Assembly (NCBI GenBank): GCA_014898415.1
Contig: RCTD01000013.1
Location: 372,001-436,000, forward strand
Direction: 5' to 3'
Origin: Stromatinia cepivora
Lineage: Eukaryota > Ascomycota > Leotiomycetes > Helotiales > Sclerotiniaceae
Length of the DNA stretch: 64,000 bases
Shown: piece after piece, positions 24,201 through 37,081 of the stretch
Layout of the letters: each line of letters begins with the position of its first letter
Position numbering within the stretch: position 1 is the stretch's first letter
Notes under the pieces: model-generated
Databases searched by the model: none
The model's input: the letters and a program-made list of their open reading frames with translations, nothing else
Told to the model about the DNA's origin: nothing
Position numbers and translations under genes: made by a program

Positions 24201-25040
24201 ATCCTAGGAACCGATCTCAAACTATCCATTATTCATTATCCCCAAACTGATGGTCAAATTGAGATCTATAATTAATACCTTCAATAATGGTTAAGGCCGT
24301 TTATTAATTATTATCAAAACAATTGATCAGAATTCCTACCTATAATGAATTACACGCAACTTACTCTTCCACACAACTCCTTAGAAGGGCTCACACCCTA
24401 TGAAACCCTATACAGGCATGCACTGAAACGTGCATAGGAATAGAAGGAAGACGCTAGTAAGCCAACAAACGATATAAATATGCATGATACCTGTATATAC
24501 ACAGAACGCAATAAATTAATTTTTGTACGAACGAAAGAAGGCTTATTACATATCCAAACCAAGATATCGAAATCTATGAATATTTATCAATGTAAGATCG
24601 ATTTCGATATCGAAGATTATATATAATTCAATATAAAGAGTTATCCTATTCAAAAACCATCCAAAAAACTGGATTTCCTAATTCAAGGAAGATTCAAAAT
24701 CATTAATCAATCTGAAAATTCTTTCAAACTCGAATTTCCGATTACAATGAAAATTCATCCTGTTTTCCCTTTAGATCGATTATATAAAGTATATAACGAT
24801 CTTTTTCTTAATCAAATACTTGAATTATCTCCGTTTATTAATATAATTAATAATTCGGAATAAAAAATGGAAAAAATTCTAGTAATAAAGAAAATACAAA
24901 AAACTCTATTATATAGAATCTTGTAGCTTAATAACAATATCGATCTTATCTAGTATTCTATTTTCGATCTTAAAATATCATTATACCTTCTGCACAATTT
25001 TCATCTAACCAATCCAATATTGCCTGGTTCTCCTAATCGA
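21240..25040 (+). pseudogene. Pol region of gypsy copy A
   Basis: Decayed polyprotein. Protease-like stretch at about 21.3-21.5 kb. Reverse transcriptase at 22164-22680 (LFVKKPNSNLKFYIDF, RYPLLLIDKTLSRFSNT, IKLDIR, equivalent to family FVKKPDG, NRYPLP and FTKLDLR). RNase H region starts at 22794 (SFLGFCNFYRRFI). Integrase at 23.7-24.4 kb (PQTDGQIE near 24240). The integrase C-terminal FKLEFPITMKIHPVFPL lies at about 24730, followed by a chromodomain-like YSIFDLK...LLHNFHLTNPILPG at about 24.95-25.03 kb. Stops interrupt every domain. Chromodomains in this group are known to direct insertion toward heterochromatin. Confidence 0.85.
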
Positions 25041-25816
25041 TTAATTGATTGAATAAAGCTTTATAAAAACAAAAAAAATAATTATAATCATATAAATAAC
25101 GATTTATCCATGAAATCAAGAGAAAGAAAAGTATTCTTTAATATAGTAGATTAGATGTTATGATTTTATAATAATATATACATATACAATTGTAAAAGGA
25201 TCAAAAACCTATACAAATTCGAAGGAATTTGATTGTATATGTATATGGTCCGAGCTCCATACAATAGACGAACTATCACCACCAAGATAATACAAAGGCA
25301 ATATATGCCTATAATCATTTCGAAAAAATTATATAAAGGGAAGCTTGAATATAGTAAAAACGAAATGTAACATCACCCCTATCGATTTCGTTCAATTTAA
25401 TCAATTTAATTGATTTGATTAATTTGGTCAATTTAATCGATTAACTTGGTTGATTTCGGAATTGACCATATTAACCATCCATTATCACTATATCATAATT
25501 CAACCTCCTTCCCTTTTCTATTGAAACTTTTTCCTTTCAAAAGTTCCCTAAATCAAGAAAAATACGAATTAATATTAATTTAATCAATTGATAAACGATT
25601 TGATCGATTTGATCAATTCATTCGTCATTTTGATCAATTTGGTCGATTAATTTGGTTAATTTGATCAATTTCCATTAAATTGATCAAATCAACCAAAATG
25701 ACCAATCTAATTAATTTAAAGCTTATGAACCTTCACAAAACCTGGTTTCTGATGAAATAACAATGAAACAGAGGAATGAAACACTCGAAAGCAAGCTTTT
25801 CTGAAGGGGGGGGTAG

Positions 25817-26098
25817 TATCACGAATCGTGAACCACAGAAGGTTAATCATGTGATACCTTTTATCTCCTATATCCATTGATAAACTAATCGTCCATGTAT
25901 ATACATTACGATTTATACGATTTAGTATAGTAAAATGGTAACCCTAATAATATATACGCATAACCCCGCAATTTACGAATAAGTATTTGTATATATATAT
26001 CTAATCGCTCTTTATAAACCATAATTCTTCAATTGTAGATTTTAAAGAATATAATTGACCCTGTTTATTCAGCTCTACTACGGCTCTTGTGCGTCACA
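25817..26098 (+). repeat. 3' LTR of gypsy copy A (282 bp)
   Basis: Begins TATCACGAATCGTG, a RIP form of TGTCACG, immediately after the polypurine tract, and ends CTCTTGTGCGTCACA. It differs from the 5' LTR by transitions. Confidence 0.9.
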
Positions 26099-26160
26099 AC
26101 TTTAATATCTTCAATTTCAATATCTTCAACTTCAATATCTTCAATTTCAATATCTTCAAC
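26099..26160. repeat. Tandem 18-bp repeat
   Basis: 'aatatcttcaatttc' and 'aatatcttcaacttc' units alternate. The same motif ends the sequence left of 19050, showing that gypsy copy A is inserted within this repeat. Confidence 0.7.
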
Positions 26161-26742
26161 TTTTCTAATAACTTTTATATTCAAATTCTTCAGTTTTTCA
26201 ATAAAATCCCGAAGATTCTTTATATACTTTTGTTTTTTATTTTTTTGTTTGAATAATTTATATGATTTAAAAATTCGCTTTCGAATTTTGTAAAATAAGA
26301 TAGAGTTCGATTTGTATATTATATTTATATTTTTCGAATAAATCTTTTTAATTCCTTTTCTTGTTTTTCTTGATTTTCTTGATTCAAAGGTTTTTTGTAG
26401 TATTTTTGATAGGTTTTCGATAATATTTTGAAGGGTTTTCGAAGGTTTGTTTTGAAATCAAATTCGTATATATTTTGAAGATAAATTTCGAAAGGTTTTT
26501 GAAGGTTTTCGAGAATATTCTGAAGGGTTTTTGAAGATTCGTTTTGAGATCAAATTTGTATATATTTTGAAGATAAATTTCGAAGGATTTTCGAAGATTT
26601 TCGAAGATTTATTTTGAGATCAAATTTGTATATATTTTGAAAATAAATTTCAAAGAGTTTTTGAAAGATTTCTTTAAATCAAAAAATAAAATTATTTTTA
26701 AAATTAATCAATGAATTGTTTTCAAGAATAAATAAAAAGAAT

Positions 26743-26932
26743 TATAAGAATTATAACAAAAAATCGATTAATATTCGAATAATAATAGATTCGGATTTAG
26801 AATCAAAACTTTTCATTATTTTTTCTAATAATATTGAAGAACTCTCTTTTATATAAATGAAAACTCTTCAAATTAATATACAATTCGGCCCGCTTTCGGC
26901 TAGCCCTAGTTTCGTAGTTGAGGTTCGTAATA
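26743..26932 (+). repeat. 190-bp LTR, right (family F3)
   Basis: Begins TATAAGAATTATAAC (RIP form of TGTGAGAATCACAGC) and ends GAGGTTCGTAATA. With 17320-17509 it brackets about 2.18 kb of non-coding F3 interior once the nested gypsy element is removed. Confidence 0.75.
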
Positions 26933-27211
26933 TATAAATAATGATTCATTTATAAAACCAAAGAAAAGAAAAATGTTCTTTAATTCAATAGATTAGATAT
27001 TATAATTTTATAATAATATATATATATACAATTGTAAAAGAATCGAAAACTCATATAAATTCGAAGGAATTTGATTATATATATATATAACCCGAATTTC
27101 ATATAACAAACGAATTGCCACTATTAAAATAATACAAGATAATATATTTCAAAAACTTATATTTATAATCATTTCAAAAATCATATAAAAGAAAAGCTTG
27201 AATATAATAAG

Positions 27212-27401
27212 TGTTACGAACCTCAACTACGAAACTAGGGCTAGCCGAAAGCGGGCCGAATTATATACTAATTTGAAGAGTTTTCATTTATATAAAAAAG
27301 AGTTCTTCAATATTATTAGAAAAAATAATGAAAAGTTTTGATTCTAAATCCGAATCTATTATTATTCGAATATTAATCGATTTTTTGTTATAATTCTTAT
27401 A
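27212..27401 (-). repeat. 190-bp LTR, inverted copy (family F3)
   Basis: Begins TGTTACGAACCTCAACTACG, the least mutated form of this terminus, and runs 190 bp to GTTATAATTCTTATA. It is preceded by ATAAG, matching the CTTAT that flanks the left F3 LTR on the other strand. Confidence 0.75.
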
Positions 27402-28000
27402 ATTCTTTTTATTTATTCTTGAAAACAATTCATTGATTAATTTTAAAAATAATTTTATTTTTTGATTTAAAGAAATCTTTCAAAAACTCTTTGAAATTTA
27501 TTTTCAAAATATATACAAATTTGATCTCAAAATAAATCTTCGAAAATCTTCGAAAATCCTTCGAAATTTATCTTCAAAATATATACAAATTTGATCTTAA
27601 AACGAATCTTCAAAAACCCTTCAAAATATTCTCGAAAACCTTCAAAAACCTTTCGAAATTTATCTTCAAAATATATACGAATTTGATTTCAAAACGAACC
27701 TTCGAAAACCCTTCAGAATATTATCGAAAACCTATCAAAAATACTATAAAAAATCTTTGAATCAAGAAAATCAAAAAAAAACAAAAAGAAGAAATTAAAA
27801 AGATTTATTCGAAAAATATAAATATAATATATAAATCAAATTCTATTCTATTTTATAAAATTCGAAAGCGAATTTTTAAATTATATAAATTATTTAAACA
27901 AAAAAACGAAAAAATAAAAGTATATAAAGAATCTTTGAGATTTTATTGGAAAACTGAAGAATTTGAATATAAAAGTTATTAGAAAAGTTGATGTCACGGA

Positions 28001-28188
28001 TGTCACGAATCGTGAACCACAGGAGGCTAACCACGTGATACCTCTTATCTCCCATATCAATTTATGAGCTGATCATCCGTGCGCATGCGTTACGAATCAT
28101 ACGATTTAATATAGTTCTTCAGTTGTAGATTCTAAAGAACATAATTGACCCTGTTTATTCAGCTCTACTACGGCTCTTGTGCGTCACA
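28001..28188 (+). repeat. Shortened gypsy solo LTR (188 bp)
   Basis: Starts TGTCACGAATCGTG and ends CTCTTGTGCGTCACA like the 282-bp LTRs, but lacks 94 bp between 'gatttaatatag' and 'ttcttcagttg'. It is the least RIP-mutated LTR of the family. No target duplication is evident. Confidence 0.75.
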
Positions 28189-31100
28189 CAAACAAACGAA
28201 AATATAATTGAAAGGGAAAGAATGGTTTTATATAATTGATCAAATATTAAACAAATATATATAGATTACAAAACCCAATATAATATTTGTTTACAAGATC
28301 AATAATCGTATATATTATAATATCGAATTGAAATCGGAATATTTAAAGAACAAAGCGAATATATTATTATATATTTGTATAATATTCAATGATAACGATG
28401 AAGCCTTTACCAACGAATATTCAATAATATATATACTTTGAAGATACCTTAAATCGAAATATATTAGAATCAATATAATTATAATCAATACATATATAAC
28501 AATGATCTAGAACTTCAAATTTCAATTCAATACCTATCCCGATATAATCATTATCGAAGTTTAGGATAAACTGAAAGAATATAAAAGGAAATTAAGAGCT
28601 ATAAACGAAAATTGTCGATCAATATATCAAGATATTGTTTTGTTTTTGATTTTAATATATAATCTTTTAATCAATTATCAAGAAGTAATAGATATATTAA
28701 ATATCCAAACCAATTTTAGTATCGATAATAAAATCAAGTATTTACAAATTAAAGAACTTCGTTTTAAAAATAAATTAAAATGAATACAAATTATAAAAGG
28801 ATCTAAATATACTTTTCGATATCAAGAATCAGATTTCGAGATTTCAAACAATATTTGCGATCTATATTAAAAGAAAGATTATTATATACAAGATTATTTA
28901 TATTTAATATAAACCAATAAATTCCTTTATAATTACTTTCATTATCAAAAGAAAAGAGAATCATTGAATCCGAAGAAGATTCATTTCAACAAGAAAAACC
29001 AAATATATCTTGTTAACAATATTTCTGAATCAGATTTCGATATTGAGGATATAATAAAGAAAGATTGCAATTTGATAAAAGAGATTATTAGTAAAGCTTC
29101 CTTTAGCAAATAATATACTAATATAGATACTTCTTTATATATATCTGATCAATCTTTATTATTTAGATTAATAAATTCTATTGTTAAATAAAGAATAAAG
29201 ATTGATAAAGAAATAATATATTATCATTATTAAGGTTTAATGAATATAGTATACAAAGATAATTCTAAAATACTATTTTCAAATATATTATATATACCAA
29301 AGTTAGAAGTAAATTTGTTGTCAAGAAAAAGGATCTGCGAAATAGGGTTATAAAGGGAATTCAACTTTCATTATATATATTTCAAAAAAGACAATAAGAA
29401 AGTTATTTATATTAGAATACAAAACAGAATATATATAGTTTTATATATAATTAAAGGATATAAGGATATAATTCTCTATTCAAATATATATCAAAATGAT
29501 CAAAAAAAAAGGTTTTTCTTCAAAGATAATCGATAGTATCAAAGATACCAATAACGAATTAATATTCAAAAAGAAAAAGAGATATTTATTATAATATCGA
29601 AAATTCAATTATCTAAATCCAAATAAGATTAAGAATTTATATAAAGTATCTAATATAATCAAGTCAATAAAGGTCCCAATTGAATTAGATATCTACAAAA
29701 TGTATATATTCATCAAAATGATCAATTGTATTCCAAAGCAATTGAATCTATATAAATCAAAAAGACTTGAATTTATATATTTCGATATTACAGGATTATT
29801 CCCAAAATCGATTCGAAGGAATCGTTATTTCATATTGAACATCGACAATTGTACAAAAATAAATTAGATTATATTATTTAAACAAAAAAATAATACAATT
29901 CAAATATTAAAAATTTAAAAAAAGAAAATAAAATTGATTACTAAAGAAAAGATTATTATAATCAGAATTGATAATATATTGGAATTTCTATAAGCTATTT
30001 ATAAATAATTATCAAGTATACAATCCGAAATTACAATAATTGCCTTTTCATATCAAAACAAATCTGCAAAATAGAATATAAGGATTACAAAAATAGATAT
30101 AAAAGCAATACTAAAAGAAATTGAATTATTATTAAAGTTTTAAAACGAAATTATAAAATATAATATTTATATCAGGAATTGTATTAATATTGATTCTAAT
30201 ATAAACAGAATAAATTAATCTTTTATAAAAGTTTTTACAAATATAATATTAAATATAAAGATATACAAAATTTAAAGAAGCAAATGTTATATTTATATTA
30301 ATCCCAAAACTATTCCGAAAGAGTAAAGATATAACAAATTGTAGAATATTTCGAGAATTAATATATTTCTAGGATATTCAAAAGTTATAAATAAATATAT
30401 CAAAATATATTCTCCAAAACTAAACTATATATTTCGATCAAACAAAATAATTATAAATGAATTTTATCAAAAAAAAGATTTGGATCTTAAATTAAGAAAT
30501 TATAAATCAAATCTATAAAGAATTAAGAATATAAAACCAGATCAAAAACTTTATAATAAACTAATAACAAATAAAGCATCTTTTCTATCCTCTGTCACGA
30601 GATACACGTGATCGCGTCCGATCGGGCTAGTACAATACTAAGCTTCGAGCCGATCATATATATAGCTTCGTAGCACTCTCTCTTTAGTTTTATAACTTTT
30701 AATTCTAAGATTGATTTCTAAACATTTATTGAGTTCATTATATTATTAAAAACTTTTTTAGATAAAAAATAGAATAACATTTACATATACTCATACACAT
30801 TTCGCTTACTTCTATTTAAGCACATCGCTCCTATTCTTTCGCCTATATATAAATCTTTTTAATACTATTCGAAAATGTTATCTTTTTTTTTACCTTTAAT
30901 TTCTAAATTATAAATTATAATTCAATAAACTTTATAATTACAAAACTTCACAATGAAATGATTTATCAATGAAATGAAATTTTGTTCTTATACTCCCTAA
31001 TTCTCGAATATATTTCTACTATTCATACTCCTTTTTATCCGAAACCCTCTCTTCCTGATCCTGAAAAATTCAATAGTAATTCTCAAAAGTTCAATATCTG

Positions 31101-34100
31101 GCTTTCTTCAATTCGAATAAAACTACAAATAGACAACATTGCGATCGGCAATTCTACAGCTCAATTTTATTATATTTATCTCAATCTCGAATCTTATATA
31201 CAAACTATAATACTACTTCAGCTTTCTTTTCTTGATTAAAACATTCTCTTAAATTATATAACAATTCTAAATCAACTTATACATATTTACAATAATCCAA
31301 ATAAAATTCAAAAAACCGAAAACAAATTATTCATTTTCAAATAAGGAATCAATTCTTTATATACTTATATTACAAAATTCGAAAGAACTTTTTACAAAGC
31401 TAAAAATCAGAATTAATTTGATTTAAATAAGATCTTAATTTTTTGTAATAAACTCAATGTTATTTTTAGAAATCGTTTTTTTCAATAACTTTCTTTTCCT
31501 TATTCTTATCCCGATTTTGTTTAAATCATATAACAATTAACTATTTATATAATAAATGGATTCCTTGTATTATCCTATTCTAATAAACCTAGAATCCCAT
31601 ATATATTACAGAATCCATTCCATTTTCGAAACCACAATCCAATGGATATTAACAATCTTAATATCATTAATACTTTTAGCCCTTTTGATACTCAATCGAA
31701 TAAATTTAATCATACCTTGATTCTACCCTGTGTACAAATATCCAAGTTTTCCTTTTCTGAAAGAACTCTTTTATATAAACAAAATAAATATATACAATAT
31801 AGAAGTATTTCCTATTAGATATAAGCCTGTCCGCTAGATCCGTATCAAGGAATTCAAAATCGACAAAAATCTGTTTCGGTTATTATATTGACTATTGAGC
31901 CCGAAAGCAACGATGATAAGGATTTAGAAGAAATGATCAATGACCAATATTTTGAAGATCGCTTGAAGAAAGCATATAGTATAATGGATATATATTTGTT
32001 AACTATAATACAATCTATACATTAGGCATTTTTATCAAAAGAAGATTAATAATCATTTTGTATTTAAATTATTCATTTTAAATGAGTTCAAAGCGAATTC
32101 TTCAGAAAAGGGGGGTAGTATCACAAGATATATATGATCGCGTCCGATCGGGCTAATACGGTACTAAACTTCGAACCGATTATATATATAGCTTCGTAGT
32201 ACTCTCTCTTTAGTTCTATAACTTTTAATTCTAAGGTTGATCTCTAAACGCTCGTTGGGTTCGTTACATCCTCAATATCAAATACAATATCTATATCATT
32301 TTCATTCCAAACATTCTTTTCAATAAATATTATACCAAATTCAATAATTATACCAAATACTCTAATTATCGAATTGAAATTAAATAAATTAAATATATTA
32401 ATATTAATATACAATAAAAATAAATATAACAATATCCAAAAGACAAATCAAGAATCTCTTTTCAAAAATACTTTAGATATCGAATCCATCATTCTAAAGA
32501 TTCCAATTCAAGAATCAATTTCTGCAGATTCTGAATTTATATCGAAAACAAAATTTAAGATCGTTTTAAATTTTATTAATAAATTCATTTCAATAGAATC
32601 AAAAAACAAAATAAATTTATAATTATTTAAAATTGAACAAAAAAATAAAATAGATTTTGAAGATAAATCTTTAAAATATCTAATATAAAAATGGAAAAAA
32701 GATATAGAACAAAATTCTAAAAAAGAACAGAAAAGCAAAATTATAAGAATATTAATTATAATATCTATATAAACCAAAACTCAAGAAAATATAAAATATA
32801 TTATAATTACAATTTTAATCATTTATAAAATAAATCCTTATATTAAAGATAAAATCATTTCAGATTTTATGATTTCATTGATAGATATAAATAATATAGA
32901 AAGTATAATATATCTAATCAAAAAAGTTCTGGAAATCAAAATACCAAGAACTTATAAGAAAACAATATCGGATCGAAAACATTTTGAAAAATGAAAGGAA
33001 ACTATCCAAAAGGAAATCATATCTTTAATTCAAAATAATATTTAGAAAGAATATATACTCTTTAAAGGAAATAATTTGGTTTCAATAAAATAGGTATTTA
33101 TAATTAAAACAAAAGATAATAAAATAAAAGAATTTAAAACAAAATTAATAATTTAAGAATTCAATTAGATATTAAGAAAAGATTACAATAAAATATTTAT
33201 ATCAATAATAAAACTAAATATATTCAGATTATTCTTAATTATCATTACAAAGGAAAATTTGGAATACTTATATTTTGATATCAAAAACATCTTTATTGAA
33301 TCGTATTTGAAGGAAAAGATCTATTTTAAATTATTCTAAAGTATTAAAATCGAAAAGAAATATATATTATAAGTTTTACAAAATCTATATAATTTGAAAC
33401 AAACTAAAAGGGATTGAAGTTTATTATTAAAGAAAGAGCTTTTAGATATAGACTTTATACAAAATTTAATAGATCTATATCTATATATATCCAAAAACTA
33501 TAATATAATATTACTGATATATATCAACGATATTATTATTGCATTATATATATCATCGCAAATCATTTGATTCGATAAAAAACTATCAATCTATTTTAAC
33601 ATTAAGAATCTAAAAGAGATTAATAAGATCCTAGATATTAGGGTTATTTGCAATAAAAAAGCATATATATTAATTATGAATCAAAAAGAATATCTCAATA
33701 TTATATTAATCAAATACAGTATTATATATAAACAATACCAAACCAAGAAACTATCAATAATGAATTATACCTATTTCCGATCAACAATCAATAACAATGA
33801 ACTAATAAATATAAACGAATATCAATAACGAATAAAAAGTATAATCTATTTAATAATATATATTCGATTAGATATAACATTCTTAATTGAAAGACTTTCA
33901 TAATTTATAACAAAACCAATAAAACATTATATTATAGTTTTGAAGAATCTGATATAATATTTACGATCAACAATCAAATAGAAATTATAATTCAAATCAA
34001 AGAAAGTACAATCTGATATCTACAAAGAATATAATATATTTGATAATACAATAAAGATATATACAAATATAGATTGGACTAATAACAAACATAATCAGAA

Positions 34101-34738
34101 AAGTATTTCAAAGGGAATTGTAATATTCTATAAAGGTTTTATATCATAGATTAACAAAAAACAAATATCTGTAATTACCTCTAATACAGAATCAGAATAT
34201 ATTACAATAACAATATTTACCAAACAAAAAAGATAAATTATACAAATACTCAAAAACCTATTCAAATCAAATTATATTGAAAAGAACAAAGATACAGTTC
34301 AAATGCTTAATAATAATCAAAACACTTTAACTTTAACTAAGAACCTATATTTGTATAAACAATCCAAATATATAGATATCAATTATTATTTTATTAAGGA
34401 TTTAACAAAAAAGAAGAAAATCGTCATTAATTATATCAATACATACAATATAATTGCCAACGAAATAATGAAGTCTTATACAAGGATTGCTTTCGAAAGG
34501 TTCAAGAAAATATTAAGATTAATAGCCTAGAAAAATCGAATAGAATATCCTCAATAAAGAAGTATTAGAAATGAAACCATTATAGGATTAGAATTGAGAT
34601 TATATGATCACAATAATATATAGATCATATTTAGGGATAACCTTAATTCTATTCCTACTAGAATTATAGATCCTTAATTCAACCTATATAATCAACAATA
34701 CTACTATTTCCTGCACCAAAAGTTAACATTTTTATATA
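28189..34738 (+). pseudogene. Ty1/copia retrotransposon remnant, split by a gag-only element
   Basis: Decayed polyprotein in copia order. Gag-like sequence is at 28.5-29.0 kb and integrase-like sequence at about 29.6-30.5 kb. After the insertion at 30593-32268 comes reverse transcriptase: DIKNIFIESYLKEKIYF near 33270 (family DVKTAFLNG-LEE-IYM), LYNLKQTK (YGLKQAP) and YINDIIIAL (the Asp-Asp catalytic box). RNase H follows with TYFRSTINN...IRLDITFLIERLS at 33.77-33.90 kb and, at 34303-34530, KYIDINYYFIKD...FERFKKI. Stops are abundant. The 3' end near 34738 (...AAAAGTTAACA) may be the LTR end. The 5' LTR was not found. Confidence 0.82.
30593..32268 (+). mobile_element. Gag-only LTR element, copy 1 (1,676 bp)
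   Basis: Two 150-bp LTRs (30593-30742, 32119-32268), a polypurine tract GAAAAGGGGGGTAG before the 3' LTR, and perfect 5-bp target duplications TCCTC on both sides. The interior (about 1.38 kb) encodes only a Gag-like protein, best seen at 30982-31239 (DPEKFNSNSQKFNIWL, IRIKLQIDNIAIGN, QFYYIYLNLES). No protease, reverse transcriptase or integrase could fit. It is inserted into the copia remnant. Confidence 0.88.
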
Positions 34739-37081
34739 ATGGAAAGTTTAACGAATATCAAATTTGGTAAAGACCTTAGTACCGGAAAACCAAGAAAGCG
34801 TTTTATCGATTAAAGGAAAGGGATACCGATCCTTATATATCAAGGAATTTAATAATCTGAAATCTATATAAAACTTCAAATTACTATTGGATTTCTTAAC
34901 GAATAAAATAGGTATAATATAAAGGACTTGATTGAATTCAATGAAATCTTTGCTGAGATTATTTATAATATATTCTTTAACAATTTCCAATTGTTCCAGA
35001 GATATCTTATAAAACAAACTATAATATAAAGTTTGTTCTCCTTTACTTTTTAATAGGATTTTATGATTATAAGATTAGTTAAAAAACAAAATGTTTGATT
35101 TATACTTGAAAAAAGCTTAATGATATTATCGATATTCAAATGATATTTCAGATTCTGAATCGATTTCGATCAATACTCAATCAAGTTTCTTTTGAACTTT
35201 TGTATTCTTGAATTCGATCAAGATAATTAATACTTTCTTTTCTATATATTATTCGTTCTATTGGGAATCTATTATATTATCGAATTCTTTCAAAATAATA
35301 ATAAAGAGTTCAATTTATTTATCTTTTTTGTATTTTAATTAAAACTTATCGGGTTTGAATATATATAGATTAAGAACTTTGGGTGATATATAGAGAAGGT
35401 ATTTGTAGATTTGCAATAATAATATAATTGATTAGGAAAAAGATGAATTGAATTTGAAAGGAATCAGGATTTCTTCTTTTTCAACAAAAGTCTATATTGT
35501 ATTTATATTTAAAGGTTCTTATTGTATATTATTAATTATAATTAATCTACTCAGTTATGAATCTTTTCGATTTTAATATTTTTCGAATTAATTATTTTAT
35601 CGATTAACATCTTATTGGACTAATCGATCAATCTTCTATTTACAAAAGAATAATTGAATAACAAAAAGATTATTCAAATAAAAGATAATACAGAATCTCT
35701 CTTTAAACCATTCGAAATATCGATTAAAGTAATCAAACTTCACTCGAATTTTTGATAACCAAAATCTACCTAAAATAATACTATAACTTTTTAATTTAAT
35801 AATAAGGAAAAGGATAAAAGATTGTTTACAATTATCGACTATTAAATTAAGGAATATAAAATAGATAATAATATGGTCTTGTATATTATTATACTTTTTA
35901 ATTTCAATTAAAATTTTAAACAATATAATTCTTGATTTAAATATAGGAAATAAACAAATAAGAAGTATAATATTAATAAAAATGAATCTATTTGCTTTAA
36001 AATTAATAAATACTTTTGATCGATAAATATAATCATTTTTCGAAAGGTTACAAAGAAAGATGAATGCTTCTTCTCCTATAAGCTTAGTTAAATCAAAAAA
36101 TCTTATATCCTGTATAATACTTAAAATAAAAACAAAATCTAAACGTTTGATTTTAAATACTTTTTTTCTTTTAAACAGGTATTCTATATAACTTCAATTG
36201 TAGCTTCTAAACTGAAGTCTTTTTTGGCATCCCGATATTCTTCAAATTCTTCTGCTTCTTCTTGTACTGTCTCGATCTCATTGAGATTATCAATATAAAG
36301 CGTCGATATATATACTACTTCAGAAAAAGAAAAAGATAATGAACATTTGAAGTTCGAATAATTATTGGATACAATAAGGCCGGTGTATCCAGAAGGGACA
36401 TTCCAGAGTGGAAATGGTTTCGGAAATATAAAGATTCCAAAATTAGAATTGTTAAAGCTCTAAAAGAATTGTAAGGGGTTTATAGTAATTATTGATTTAC
36501 GAATAATTATAAGGGTTTCTCGATTAATACAATACCGATTTCGTTTTTATAATAAAACTTCGTTTTGATCTATTCTAATGAATATATTTATGAATTCTTC
36601 TGTAATCTTATAATCCTTGATAAATATTGTTATCATTCGCAAAAGAAAATCGGAAATCTTTTATTCGAGATCCTTGAATAAGATTTTATCATTTATAATC
36701 TTTATTTAGATAACAAATAATTTAAACTTTTTATACCATTTTAAGAAATTGTTATATCAAATTGTATTAGATATAATCTATATCTTATATTGAGAATGAG
36801 TATCATCGATTTCAACCAGGTTCCGATAAATCGCTACAAACTGTTCAATCAATTCGAATACTATAAATCAAGGCATTTATATATAAAGAATATGACAATA
36901 TATTTATACTTCCGATTCAATTTTATCGATTATATATATATAATATTGTATCTCACTTTTAAATAATATAATATATAATTCGAATCGTTTTATAACTAAT
37001 AATTATTACAAATTAATTTTAGATTTAATATCATCGTTAAATTTAGTAATAAGATTTGTAGGTTTTGATACATATATATCT

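Larger units (their letters stand above)
19050..26098 (+). mobile_element. Complete Ty3/gypsy chromovirus (copy A), RIP-decayed
   Basis: 7,049 bp with two 282-bp LTRs (19050-19331 and 25817-26098). The 3' LTR is preceded by the polypurine tract AAGGGGGGGGTAG. Target duplication ACTTC/ACTTT flanks the element. Order inside: gag-like region (about 19.4-21.0 kb), protease-like stretch (about 21.2-21.5), reverse transcriptase, RNase H, integrase, then a chromodomain-like tail. Many stops and extreme AT content show it is inactive. It is inserted in the internal region of the F3 element. Confidence 0.9.
26155..27990. repeat. Large inverted repeat (palindrome), arms ~778 bp
   Basis: 26155-26932 reads as the reverse complement of 27212-27990 throughout, including the 190-bp F3 LTR at the inner end of each arm and tandem 'cttcaaaatatatac' repeats in the outer part. 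The 279-bp spacer (26933-27211) is not F3; it matches gypsy 3' sequence at about 25085-25365. The arms differ by scattered transitions. Confidence 0.8.
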
